From contig CP098528.1 in the NCBI GenBank assembly GCA_030440445.1, positions 2,790,001-2,854,000 on the forward strand: DNA of 64,000 bases, in the 5' to 3' direction. The position numbers and the translations under genes are program-made. The stretch comes from Halomonas sp. KG2. Its GTDB lineage: Bacteria > Pseudomonadota > Gammaproteobacteria > Pseudomonadales > Halomonadaceae. Position 1 is the stretch's first letter, and the number at the start of each line of letters is the position of its first letter. The notes below the pieces were generated by a model. It was not told the origin of the DNA, searched no databases, and was given only the letters and a program-made list of their open reading frames with translations. Positions 40,501 through 47,974 of this stretch are shown one piece after another.

Positions 40501-41817
40501 CACAACCAAGTGATTGATGCCTTCCGTTATATGCAGCAAGCACGCCAGATCGGCAAAGTGGTGGTCACCTACGAACAGCCTATTGCTCCACCGCGTAACG
40601 AGCTATTAGGCACCGGCGCTATGACACTCGCAGCCGACGCCAGCTATCTAGTGACCGGTGGTTTGGGTGGCTTTGGCCTAAAAACGGCTCAATGGTTAGT
40701 CAGCAAAGGGGCACGTCAGCTTATCCTGCTAAGCCGCAGCGGCCCCGCTAGCGAAGAAGCCCAAGCCGCTATCGCGACCTTTGAAGCCCAAGGCGTGAAG
40801 GTACTGGCTGCAGCCTGTGATATCACCGATTACGACGCGCTAGCAAGCGTTATGGCGCGCGTGCAACGCGAACTTAGCCCACTGCGTGGCATCGTGCATG
40901 CCGCAACAGTGATCGACGACGGCTTGATTCGTAACTTAGATGCCGAGCGTATTCAAAAGGTGCTGGCTCCTAAAATTGACGGTGCCCGCCATCTGGATGC
41001 TCTCACCCAGGACATCCCACTCGACTTCTTTGTGCTCTACTCCTCGGCGACCACGCTATTTGGCAACCCAGGACAGGCCAATTACGTTGCCGCCAACCAC
41101 TGGCTAGAAGCCTTTGCTGCCCGCCGTCGCGCCGCTGGTCTTCCTGCTACCTGCGTCCGCTGGGGGGCCATTGAAGATGTCGGTTTCTTGGCGCGCAATA
41201 CGCGTACACGGGATGCATTGCAAGAGCGCTTAGGCGGTTCTGCGCTGCGCTCTGATGATGCCCTCAGCGTGCTCGAACAAATGCTGCTGACGCCTGGGCC
41301 AAGCCTTGGTGTTCTTGAGCTTGAATGGGGAGCACTGGCGCGTTTCTTGCCCACCGCCCAGGCACCGCGGTTTAACGAAATTGCCCGCACCAGCGATGAT
41401 GATGGCAGCGTTGACCACGATGACGATATCAGCGCGCTACTGGCCGACCTCTCGCCGGAAGAGCTGCATAGCACCATTACCGACCTACTGCGCGCAGAAC
41501 TGGCCAGTATCCTGCTGATTGATGAAGAGAAAATCGACATCAATCGTTCGGTATACGATATGGGGTTTGACTCGCTCATGGGCGTTGAATTGATGACTGC
41601 CATCGAGAACCGCCTGAACGTGCAAGTACCGGTGATGGTGTTGAGTGAAGCGTCAACGCTGAACAAACTGGCAGGTGTGCTGATTCAAAAATTACATCAG
41701 CATGACAATGATGTTGAAGAAGCGCCACAAGATGCGTTAGCCTCTCTGGCCGCTCGCCACGGGGCGGACGGACTCAACAATGAGTCGGCTTCAACATCTA
41801 CCACCGAGACACCATGA
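34501..41817 (+). CDS. Single-module highly reducing type I polyketide/fatty acid synthase, KS-AT-DH-(psi-MT)-ER-KR-ACP (WcbR-like)
   Basis: 2438 residues. KS (1-425) has the triad C172 in DTACSSS, H307 in EAHGTGT and H345 in NLGHLE. AT (about 510-830) has nucleophile S620 in GHSVGE and AFH at 722-724, favouring malonyl units. DH (about 880-1180) has H921 in HVVGEGAVFPG and D1085 in GILDSAFQ. About 1190-1680 carries no working motif, only LQLLEAGPC at 1331-1339 where a methyltransferase would have its SAM loop. ER (about 1690-2025) has GAAGGVG at 1847, KR has GGLGGFG at 2053 and Tyr2195, ACP carries S2358 (GFDSL). No thioesterase is present. All reducing domains are intact, so the expected product is a saturated acyl chain on ACP, made iteratively. 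Confidence 0.92.
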   Translation: MTKRVAIIGAAHRFPGTTPETFWQDLQAEKDLVTQVAPDRWSLDAFLHPDKRHPGTSVTFAAGSLGDISGFDAEFFGISPREAANMDPQQRMLLELTWEAMESAGIVPSTLRGSQCGVFLGIASLDYSYRLADDMSAIDASTATGNTSSIASNRLSYVFDLHGPSMSLDTACSSSMVAFHQACQSIRSGETNMALAGGISLHLHPYGFIIFSKASMLSPTGRCQVFDEAGNGYVRSEGAGLFLLKDYDQAVADGDNILAVVAGSAVNTDGHKSGLTVPNPSAQIELMRRAYEQAGISPDEIDYLEAHGTGTAVGDPIETRAIGEALGKHRKTPLLIGSVKSNLGHLETASGVAGLAKALYSLQHREVPATIGIRNLNPRIKFDEWNISVVTKAQALKKQGRLVIGVNSFGFGGANAHVILESAPEKAPAPRQVPDAALPIRISARSQEALAANARGLANFLRESDHAFYDTAHTLNSHREQHTFGALCFAQTAEAAASALSQFAEGETNSVVTLERLANARGPVFVYDGNGCQWETMGHDLLDSEPVFSDAIDRVDALFQQHGDFSLRDELAGRNQAESSEEGRFERTEIAQPALFALQVALTEWLKSKGIVPTAVFGHSVGEVAAAWASGALTLEDAVKVIYYRSFYQGKTRGLGEMTAVAISAEEIAPWLEKPEFSNISLAGINSPKGITLAGDRDQLSTIEAALSEQSTFAKRLPLDYAFHSPAMDSIKAGVVEALADISPRTTQIPYVSTVTSTISEGTQLDAHYWWLNIREPVLFDNATTVLIEQGYNVFVEVGAHPILRRYLNESLRQQERSGLVLGTIERHMPGVDGLTRCLGQLLLSGLSLDSHHFFPVEGQRVLLPRYAWQRTQLWVQGTNDGQGLLARYYQHPLLGYPLAQQDHTWESQLDTKRQPWLADHVVGEGAVFPGAGFVELTLAAALQQKDTPLLDIEELEIRAPLLLDGHNGRSMRLTLDPDDGRLAIHSREPATGSEWQLNAVARRMRESRGFLLNRKAPSLPNRAPDYTLAEHLQMAERIGLHYGPAFQAISRGWIEGDSVIGEITLSDSVQSQLDTLYVHPGILDSAFQMFIPLLAQHSEFAAQLAFVPVRVGRIQVNAEAGAPVLARAVMGKRAPHSFTADFELYDAAGNAVAVLSETRFKAIRLNRAHHQHFSYLDVELTPAPLNAATLSLPGSAIARLAGLSDAFTASTGQRYAQEVSPLLDSLSEAFAGVNINAGEDQLAPETIWQLLVQDYPDYFAPIHMVGRLGLHRERLTSGNDTLESLGITTEHLAGINRVLIGENGWQVLAAELGALMEATLDTLPTGQRLQLLEAGPCTPALGQRLLEQLANTAIAKDAHHYRAITTSDTARHQAEQLQERFPLMDIQPLEDSLPTLSNAEKAPLAFISVDVTQPERTRQLIEALPGQLAPGAQVMVIGVHPSRWLDDLLATPGIDQTALEQDNLVEWLAQQGLSVSPPVELEENGAYLLHGQYAASNDSLTQTAAEAYHLIVSDAENEALAAQLAERLGTANIWLTVSDATPQALLNTALGERQDAPAALNVIDLRGLKGCTTAAQTQRCYMAQQWSLALEASGLESQGSRVTLWLPTQAASTGDDAALWGFGRSLANEAVGHSVTLIDLPNAPSDAALNAFAASLATPDSENELVITVEGERFATRLRTLPAPHPVKQASAAPHQAMTLGFALPGQLRQLQWRPRPLPELGADEVEIRVKATGLNFRDVMYTLGLLSDEAIENGFAGPTLGLEFSGEVLAVGANVQHVAPGQAVVGFGPASFSDRLIASQNAVAPLPEGVSFAAAATIPTTFFTVYYALKHLARLEPGEKVLIHGAAGGVGIAALQIAQWLGADIYATVGSEEKRDFLRLMGEERIYDSRSLTFAEEILEDTQSEGVDVVLNSLAGEAINQNLRALRPFGRFLELGKRDFYENTHIGLRPFRNNLSYFGIDSDQLMKVQPALTQRLFGEMMALFNDGTLSPLPFTAFSHNQVIDAFRYMQQARQIGKVVVTYEQPIAPPRNELLGTGAMTLAADASYLVTGGLGGFGLKTAQWLVSKGARQLILLSRSGPASEEAQAAIATFEAQGVKVLAAACDITDYDALASVMARVQRELSPLRGIVHAATVIDDGLIRNLDAERIQKVLAPKIDGARHLDALTQDIPLDFFVLYSSATTLFGNPGQANYVAANHWLEAFAARRRAAGLPATCVRWGAIEDVGFLARNTRTRDALQERLGGSALRSDDALSVLEQMLLTPGPSLGVLELEWGALARFLPTAQAPRFNEIARTSDDDGSVDHDDDISALLADLSPEELHSTITDLLRAELASILLIDEEKIDINRSVYDMGFDSLMGVELMTAIENRLNVQVPVMVLSEASTLNKLAGVLIQKLHQHDNDVEEAPQDALASLAARHGADGLNNESASTSTTETP

Positions 41818-43148
41818 CCGTAAAGCGCTCTGAACTGAAACGACAGCTGCTGGAACAGGCACGCAAGCGCCCAACGCCCCGTGCCACCAGCACCCAGGCC
41901 CCTGCTATCTCAGGCGTCGAGGCAACTCGGACGGTTCCCGAGCGCTTTACACGATTTGATGCCCACCCGGGCTATCAACAGCTCGTCATGATGCGCCAAG
42001 GCGCAAAACAGCTAGGGCTGATAGACCCATTTTTTAAAGTCCATGACGGCCTCGCTGGTGCTACTAGCGTGATTGATGGGCATGCGTGCATCAATTTCGC
42101 CAGCTACAACTACCTGGGTTACTCCGGTGACCCACGGGTTGTTCAAGCGGCATCCGACGCCGCGGCTCACTACGGCACCTCCGTTTCTGCCAGTCGCGTC
42201 GTCTCGGGTGAACGACCTATTCACGGTGAACTAGAGCAAGCGATCGCCAACATCTATGGTGTTGAAGACGCGGTTGTTTTTGTCAGCGGTCACGCAACAA
42301 ATGTGTCTACCCTTGGCTACCTATTGGGCCCGAAAGACCTCGTGCTTCACGACGAGTACATCCACAACAGCTCGTTAGTCGGCGCACAGCTTTCCGGCGC
42401 CAAGCGTATATCTTTCAGCCATAACGATCCCGCCGCACTTGATGCTCTGTTAAGTCGTCATCGCCATCAATTTGAACGCGTTCTTGTCGTCATTGAAGGG
42501 CTTTACAGCATGGATGGCGACATCCCCGACCTGCCCCGCTTTATTGAACTAAAGCAACGCCATCAGGCGTGGCTGATGGTCGATGAAGCGCATTCGTTTG
42601 GCGTCATGGGCGACACTGGCCTAGGCTTACGAGAGCACTTTGCGATTGATCCAACCGATGTTGATATCTGGATGGGGACGATGAGCAAAACGCTGTCAGG
42701 CTGCGGGGGCTATATCGCAGGCAATAAAGCACTGGTCGAAACACTGCGCTACTTTGCACCCGGCTTTCTTTACAGCGTCGGCATGCCCGCTCAAGTGGCC
42801 GCGCCTTCGCTTAAAGTACTGGAATTGATGCCCCAGGAAACCGAGCGCGTTACCCAGCTACAGGCAATTTCACGCTACTTCCTCGAGCAGGCTCAAGCTA
42901 GAGGAATGGACACCGGCCACAGTATTGGCTCTGCTGTCGTGCCCGTTATTGTGGGAAGCTCGCCGCTCGCGGCACACCTCTCCCACGCACTGTTTGCACA
43001 GCACATTAACGTGCAGCCTATTCTGTATCCTGCGGTTCCCGAGAAAAGCGCTCGGCTGCGCTTTTTTCTTTCCTGTGAACACACGAAAGACCATGTTGAC
43101 CAAACGCTGGATGCACTCGCGCTACTGCTCGCAAACGCCAAAGGGTGA
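41814..43148 (+). CDS. Alpha-oxoamine synthase (AONS / serine palmitoyltransferase family, WcbT-like)
   Basis: 444 residues, overlapping the PKS stop by four bases. PLP fold-type I enzyme that condenses an acyl thioester with an amino acid with loss of CO2. Motifs: ASYNYLGYSGDPRV, GTSVSASRVVSGERPIHGEL, HDEYIHNSSLVGAQLSGAKR, MVDEAHSFGVMG (Asp and His) and TMSKTLSGCGGYIAG with Schiff-base K292. The N terminus has about 45 extra basic residues before the catalytic fold. It follows a PKS with no thioesterase, so it probably releases the acyl chain from the ACP as an amino ketone. A biotin role is unlikely: no bio genes are nearby. The amino acid partner (serine, glycine or alanine) is not predictable. 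Confidence 0.88.
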   Translation: MTVKRSELKRQLLEQARKRPTPRATSTQAPAISGVEATRTVPERFTRFDAHPGYQQLVMMRQGAKQLGLIDPFFKVHDGLAGATSVIDGHACINFASYNYLGYSGDPRVVQAASDAAAHYGTSVSASRVVSGERPIHGELEQAIANIYGVEDAVVFVSGHATNVSTLGYLLGPKDLVLHDEYIHNSSLVGAQLSGAKRISFSHNDPAALDALLSRHRHQFERVLVVIEGLYSMDGDIPDLPRFIELKQRHQAWLMVDEAHSFGVMGDTGLGLREHFAIDPTDVDIWMGTMSKTLSGCGGYIAGNKALVETLRYFAPGFLYSVGMPAQVAAPSLKVLELMPQETERVTQLQAISRYFLEQAQARGMDTGHSIGSAVVPVIVGSSPLAAHLSHALFAQHINVQPILYPAVPEKSARLRFFLSCEHTKDHVDQTLDALALLLANAKG

Positions 43149-43151
43149 TTT

Positions 43152-43679
43152 ATGGAGGAATTCGAAACCCAAGCAGAGCGGATTAACCCCTGCTGGTATG
43201 TGATTCAATGCAAAGGCGGCGAGTCATTTCGTGCCGCTGAACATCTCACCAATCAAGGCTATGAGGTGTTCCACCCAGTGCTTAACGCTAAACGTAAGCG
43301 CCAAGGCAAACTCACGCTGGTGACCGAGCCACTTTTCCCCTACTACCTGTTTATTCGGCTGGATCAGACCATCAGCAACTGGCGGCCAATTCGCTCTACC
43401 CGCGGCGTACTGCGCCTACTCACCTTTGGCAACACGCCCATCGCCGTGCCGAATGCCTTGGTAGATACCCTTCGCGCACAGCCGCATCATCAGGAAGGCA
43501 GCCACAGCTACTTCTGCGCAGGGGAAAAAGTGACGATCACCGACGGCCCCTTCAAAGATTTAGAAGCCGTTTTCAAACGTTGCAAAGGCGAAGAGCGCGC
43601 CATTGTGCTGCTTAACGTGCTACAACGCCCACAGGATGTCGAGATCTCTGTTGATAGCTTACAGAAGCGCGAGGGGTGA
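43152..43679 (+). CDS. rfaH: NusG-family transcription antiterminator, RfaH-like
   Basis: 175 residues. NGN domain (about 13-105): CWYVIQCKGGESFRAAEHL, QGYEVFHPVLNAKRKRQGK, TEPLFPYYLFIRLDQTISNW and IRSTRGVLRLLTFGN. C-terminal KOW domain: CAGEKVTITDGPFKDLEAVF and LQRPQDVEISVDSLQK. RfaH-type paralogs let RNA polymerase read through long surface-polysaccharide operons. It starts 3 bases after the oxoamine synthase stop with AAGGGTGA upstream, so it is the last gene of a roughly 15-kb operon and may control it. Confidence 0.87.
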   Translation: MEEFETQAERINPCWYVIQCKGGESFRAAEHLTNQGYEVFHPVLNAKRKRQGKLTLVTEPLFPYYLFIRLDQTISNWRPIRSTRGVLRLLTFGNTPIAVPNALVDTLRAQPHHQEGSHSYFCAGEKVTITDGPFKDLEAVFKRCKGEERAIVLLNVLQRPQDVEISVDSLQKREG

Positions 43680-43693
43680 TACTCCCCTCTTTA
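43671..43693. terminator. Possible short terminator between rfaH and rnk
   Basis: Stem GAGGGG (43671-43676) with CCCCTC (43684-43689), loop TGATACT that includes the rfaH stop, followed by TTTATCG on the plus strand. Short and with a weak T run; it may work in both directions between the convergent genes. Confidence 0.4.
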
Positions 43694-44104
43694 TCGATGA
43701 AACTGCTTCTCCCGCTCGGGCTGCCAGAAAATCGCATCGATACGCAGGCGTACTTCGGTGTTGTTGGGTAGCGGCCACTCAATGACATCGCCCACTCGTA
43801 AGCCAATTAACGCCGCGCCAATTGGCGCCATCACCGAAATGCCATCCTCAACGCTTTCAAGCGCATGAGGATACACTAATGTGCGAATCATCTGACGTTC
43901 GCGTGTCAAGTCAGTAAAGCGTATCTGGCTGTTCATACTGACCACATCCTCAGGGATGTCCTGAGGGTCAAGCACCTCCCCGCGCTCCAACTCCTCTTCC
44001 AGTAGCTCCGCCACCATCATGTCTTTTTCAGATGCATTATCAATCAGGCGCTGAAGTCGTTCAGCATCAAGACGATTAATGATAATAGGAGGACGCTGCC
44101 CCAT
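43691..44104 (-). CDS. rnk: Regulator of nucleoside diphosphate kinase, GreA/GreB-type C-terminal domain
   Basis: 137 residues starting MGQRPPIIINRLDAERLQRL after a strong GAGGAGAG; the frame extends upstream without support. A short N-terminal coiled coil (residues 10-40) is followed by the Gre-like FKBP-fold domain (VSMNSQIRFTDL, RTLVYPHALE, ISVMAPIGAALIGLRVGD, IEWPLPN). Rnk binds RNA polymerase and affects Ndk levels. It converges with rfaH. Confidence 0.88.
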   Translation of the reverse strand: MGQRPPIIINRLDAERLQRLIDNASEKDMMVAELLEEELERGEVLDPQDIPEDVVSMNSQIRFTDLTRERQMIRTLVYPHALESVEDGISVMAPIGAALIGLRVGDVIEWPLPNNTEVRLRIDAIFWQPEREKQFHR

Positions 44105-44162
44105 TTCTACTCTCCTCGGAAAGCAATCAATAGTGATGTTAGTGAGCATAAAACGCACCAAC

Positions 44163-44194
44163 GAAAACAGCCCTTCCCCAGAGGGAAAGGACTG
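44163..44194 (-). terminator. Terminator after gdhA
   Basis: Stem CAGCCCTTCCC paired with GGGAAAGGACTG (one G-T pair), small loop, followed on the minus strand by TTTTCGT. It lies just beyond the gdhA stop and before the rnk gene. Confidence 0.65.
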
Positions 44195-44232
44195 TGTTAC
44201 GACAGTGTATGTGGTTTAGCTAATAAAAGCGA

Positions 44233-46071
<1,839 letters not shown>

Positions 46072-46623
46072 ATGCGTTTATTGAACGTCTCTCGCACTGC
46101 TAGCCTTGGCACTTTGGCAGCGACACTTTTTGTTGCATCCAGCTTAGCCCAAGCCCAGAGCGTTACCGGCACCATTGATGCCTCTATCACCTTGGAAGCC
46201 GCTTGCTCGGTTGGCGGCACTGAAGGTACGGGGGTCGACTTCGGCAGTCTAGCCTTTGGCAGCCACTCAGCTCTATTCGGCCAGGTCAATGCTGAGATAG
46301 CGGGCGGTAACGGCATCACTATACTCTGCTCACCGGGCGTCACGCCGACCTTTACCTTGCTGGAGGGAGCTAATGATGGCCAAGCAGCTCCTGCTATTCA
46401 TGCAATGGAAAATACTCCAGATGGCAACACGTTTGTCGGCTATACGCTATATACCGATGCTAACCACACGAACCTGCTTGCTCTAAGCGGAACCATCGCA
46501 CTAGACCCATTTACGGATGACACCACTCAATCCATTGCGCTTTATGGCCAAGCCTTCGGTAACCCAGGCAATCTTCCTGCTGGCACCTACGAAGACATAC
46601 TACAAGTTCAGCTAACTTGGTAA
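46072..46623 (+). CDS. Spore coat U-domain pilin subunit (CsuA/B-like)
   Basis: 183 residues, signal peptide ending LAQAQS. SCPU domain: ITLEAACSVGG (first Cys), VDFGSLAFGSHSALFGQVNA, GITILCSPGVTPTFTLLEG (second Cys, disulfide), and PAGTYEDILQVQLTW at the C terminus, the usual donor/edge strand. It is the first gene of a five-gene Csu-type archaic chaperone-usher operon that builds thin adhesive pili. A strong AGGAGC precedes it, as suits the major subunit. Confidence 0.87.
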   Translation: MRLLNVSRTASLGTLAATLFVASSLAQAQSVTGTIDASITLEAACSVGGTEGTGVDFGSLAFGSHSALFGQVNAEIAGGNGITILCSPGVTPTFTLLEGANDGQAAPAIHAMENTPDGNTFVGYTLYTDANHTNLLALSGTIALDPFTDDTTQSIALYGQAFGNPGNLPAGTYEDILQVQLTW

Positions 46624-46629
46624 CGCTGA

Positions 46630-47151
46630 ATGATCAAAGGCTGGCAACTTGTCAGCTCAATCGTGATGGTGGCGGGGCTTGCTCAAGCCTCGCCAACGGA
46701 TACTTTTATAGTATCGGCCACCATCACACCGGGCTGCTTAGTTAACCAAGAGATCCCGTCTAATGGCGTACAGCTTGGCATAATAGGTAGCTTAGCCTTC
46801 GGTGCCGCATCAGCGCTTTCCCAAGAAACGCGCAGTGCGTCACTGGTCACCTCAGGCTCTTTTACGTTGAGTTGCACACCAGGGATTTCGTTAACACTGC
46901 GAATTGATGGTGGCCAGCAGCCGGACGGAGAGCGCCAACTCAAACGCGCCAATGGCAACGAAGTGCTTGCCTATCAGCTCTATCGAGACGCCGCTTTTCA
47001 GAGCGCCATAGGAATCAGCCAGCCAGTATCCGTAGACACGTCGACAACACCAGACAATATTACCCTGCCGGTCTGGGGCAGGGTTATGCTACCCGGCAAT
47101 CTGCCTGCTGGCAGCTATAGCGATGAATTAGTGGTCACTTTAGAGTGGTGA
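46630..47151 (+). CDS. Spore coat U-domain pilin, second subunit
   Basis: 173 residues, signal peptide ending AQAS. SCPU pattern as in the previous gene: ATITPGCLVN, IGSLAFGAASALSQETRSAS, FTLSCTPGISLTLRIDGGQQ and PAGSYSDELVVTLEW. It follows after 6 bases and is a diverged paralogue, likely CsuA or CsuB position. No strong ribosome site, so expression is probably coupled. Confidence 0.82.
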   Translation: MIKGWQLVSSIVMVAGLAQASPTDTFIVSATITPGCLVNQEIPSNGVQLGIIGSLAFGAASALSQETRSASLVTSGSFTLSCTPGISLTLRIDGGQQPDGERQLKRANGNEVLAYQLYRDAAFQSAIGISQPVSVDTSTTPDNITLPVWGRVMLPGNLPAGSYSDELVVTLEW

Positions 47152-47192
47152 TATCTCATCGATGAGATAATAGGAAACCAAGGGGAATACCG

Positions 47193-47966
47193 ATGCTAAC
47201 AATGCGCCTCCGTTACGTGACTGGCGTTCTCACTTTGCTGGGCCTGCTTGCGAGCCCGCTTTCCGCAACCGCTAACTCTCTGCTGATTTGGCCCATTTAT
47301 CCTGTTATTCAGAACGACCAGCAAGCAAGCGCCCTTTGGCTCGAAAATCAGGGCAACCAAGCCGTCAATATGCAGTTGCGCATATTTTCATGGTCGCAGG
47401 AAGGGGGGGATGACCATTACCAACCTCAGCAGTCCGTCGTTGGCAGCCCGCCAATGATGACAATCGCTCCCGGCGAGCGCCAGATGGTGCGCCTGATTCG
47501 GCAGGCAACACCGCCAACTGGCCAAGAGCAGGCCTACCGCATTATCGTCGATGAGATTCCTGCACTAGCACCCAACGATGAACCGCAAAACGCGCCTCGT
47601 GCCGCGGTGCGGTTACAGATGCGTTACTCGTTACCACTTTTCGTTTACGGCGAGGGAGCCACACCACCTGAACGTCTAGCCAACCATAGCAGCGATAACA
47701 GCGGGCTTTATCCAGGGCTAAGCTGGCGGATTATTCAACAGAACGGGCAACCGCAGTTGGAAATTCAGAATACCGGCCAACATCATGTACGCCTAAGCCA
47801 AGTGGTGTTCAAGCAAGGAGCAACCCATGAGGAAGTATCCAAAGGACTACTCGGCTATGTACTGCCTGGCGATACACGCCGCTGGCCATTACCTTCAGGG
47901 GTCAGGCCGATAGGCGAGCTGCACGCATACATATTGGGTGAAAACCATCGTATTTCACCTAAATAG
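47193..47966 (+). CDS. Periplasmic pilus chaperone (CsuC-like)
   Basis: 257 residues with signal peptide (LLGLLASPLSATANS). Pap-like N-terminal domain: LLIWPIYPVIQNDQQASALW (the archaic form of the alternating G1 strand start), RIFSWSQEGGDDHY, MMTIAPGERQMVRLIRQ and AYRIIVDEIP. The C-terminal domain has QLEIQNTGQHHVRLSQVVF. It stabilises SCPU subunits by donor-strand complementation and delivers them to the usher encoded next. Confidence 0.87.
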   Translation: MLTMRLRYVTGVLTLLGLLASPLSATANSLLIWPIYPVIQNDQQASALWLENQGNQAVNMQLRIFSWSQEGGDDHYQPQQSVVGSPPMMTIAPGERQMVRLIRQATPPTGQEQAYRIIVDEIPALAPNDEPQNAPRAAVRLQMRYSLPLFVYGEGATPPERLANHSSDNSGLYPGLSWRIIQQNGQPQLEIQNTGQHHVRLSQVVFKQGATHEEVSKGLLGYVLPGDTRRWPLPSGVRPIGELHAYILGENHRISPK

Positions 47967-47974
47967 CCATTCGT

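Noticed and set aside
41814-43148. Oxoamine synthase as BioF of biotin synthesis
   Set aside because: No other biotin genes nearby; translational coupling to the PKS favours a lipid/polyketide role, although the family alone cannot exclude it.
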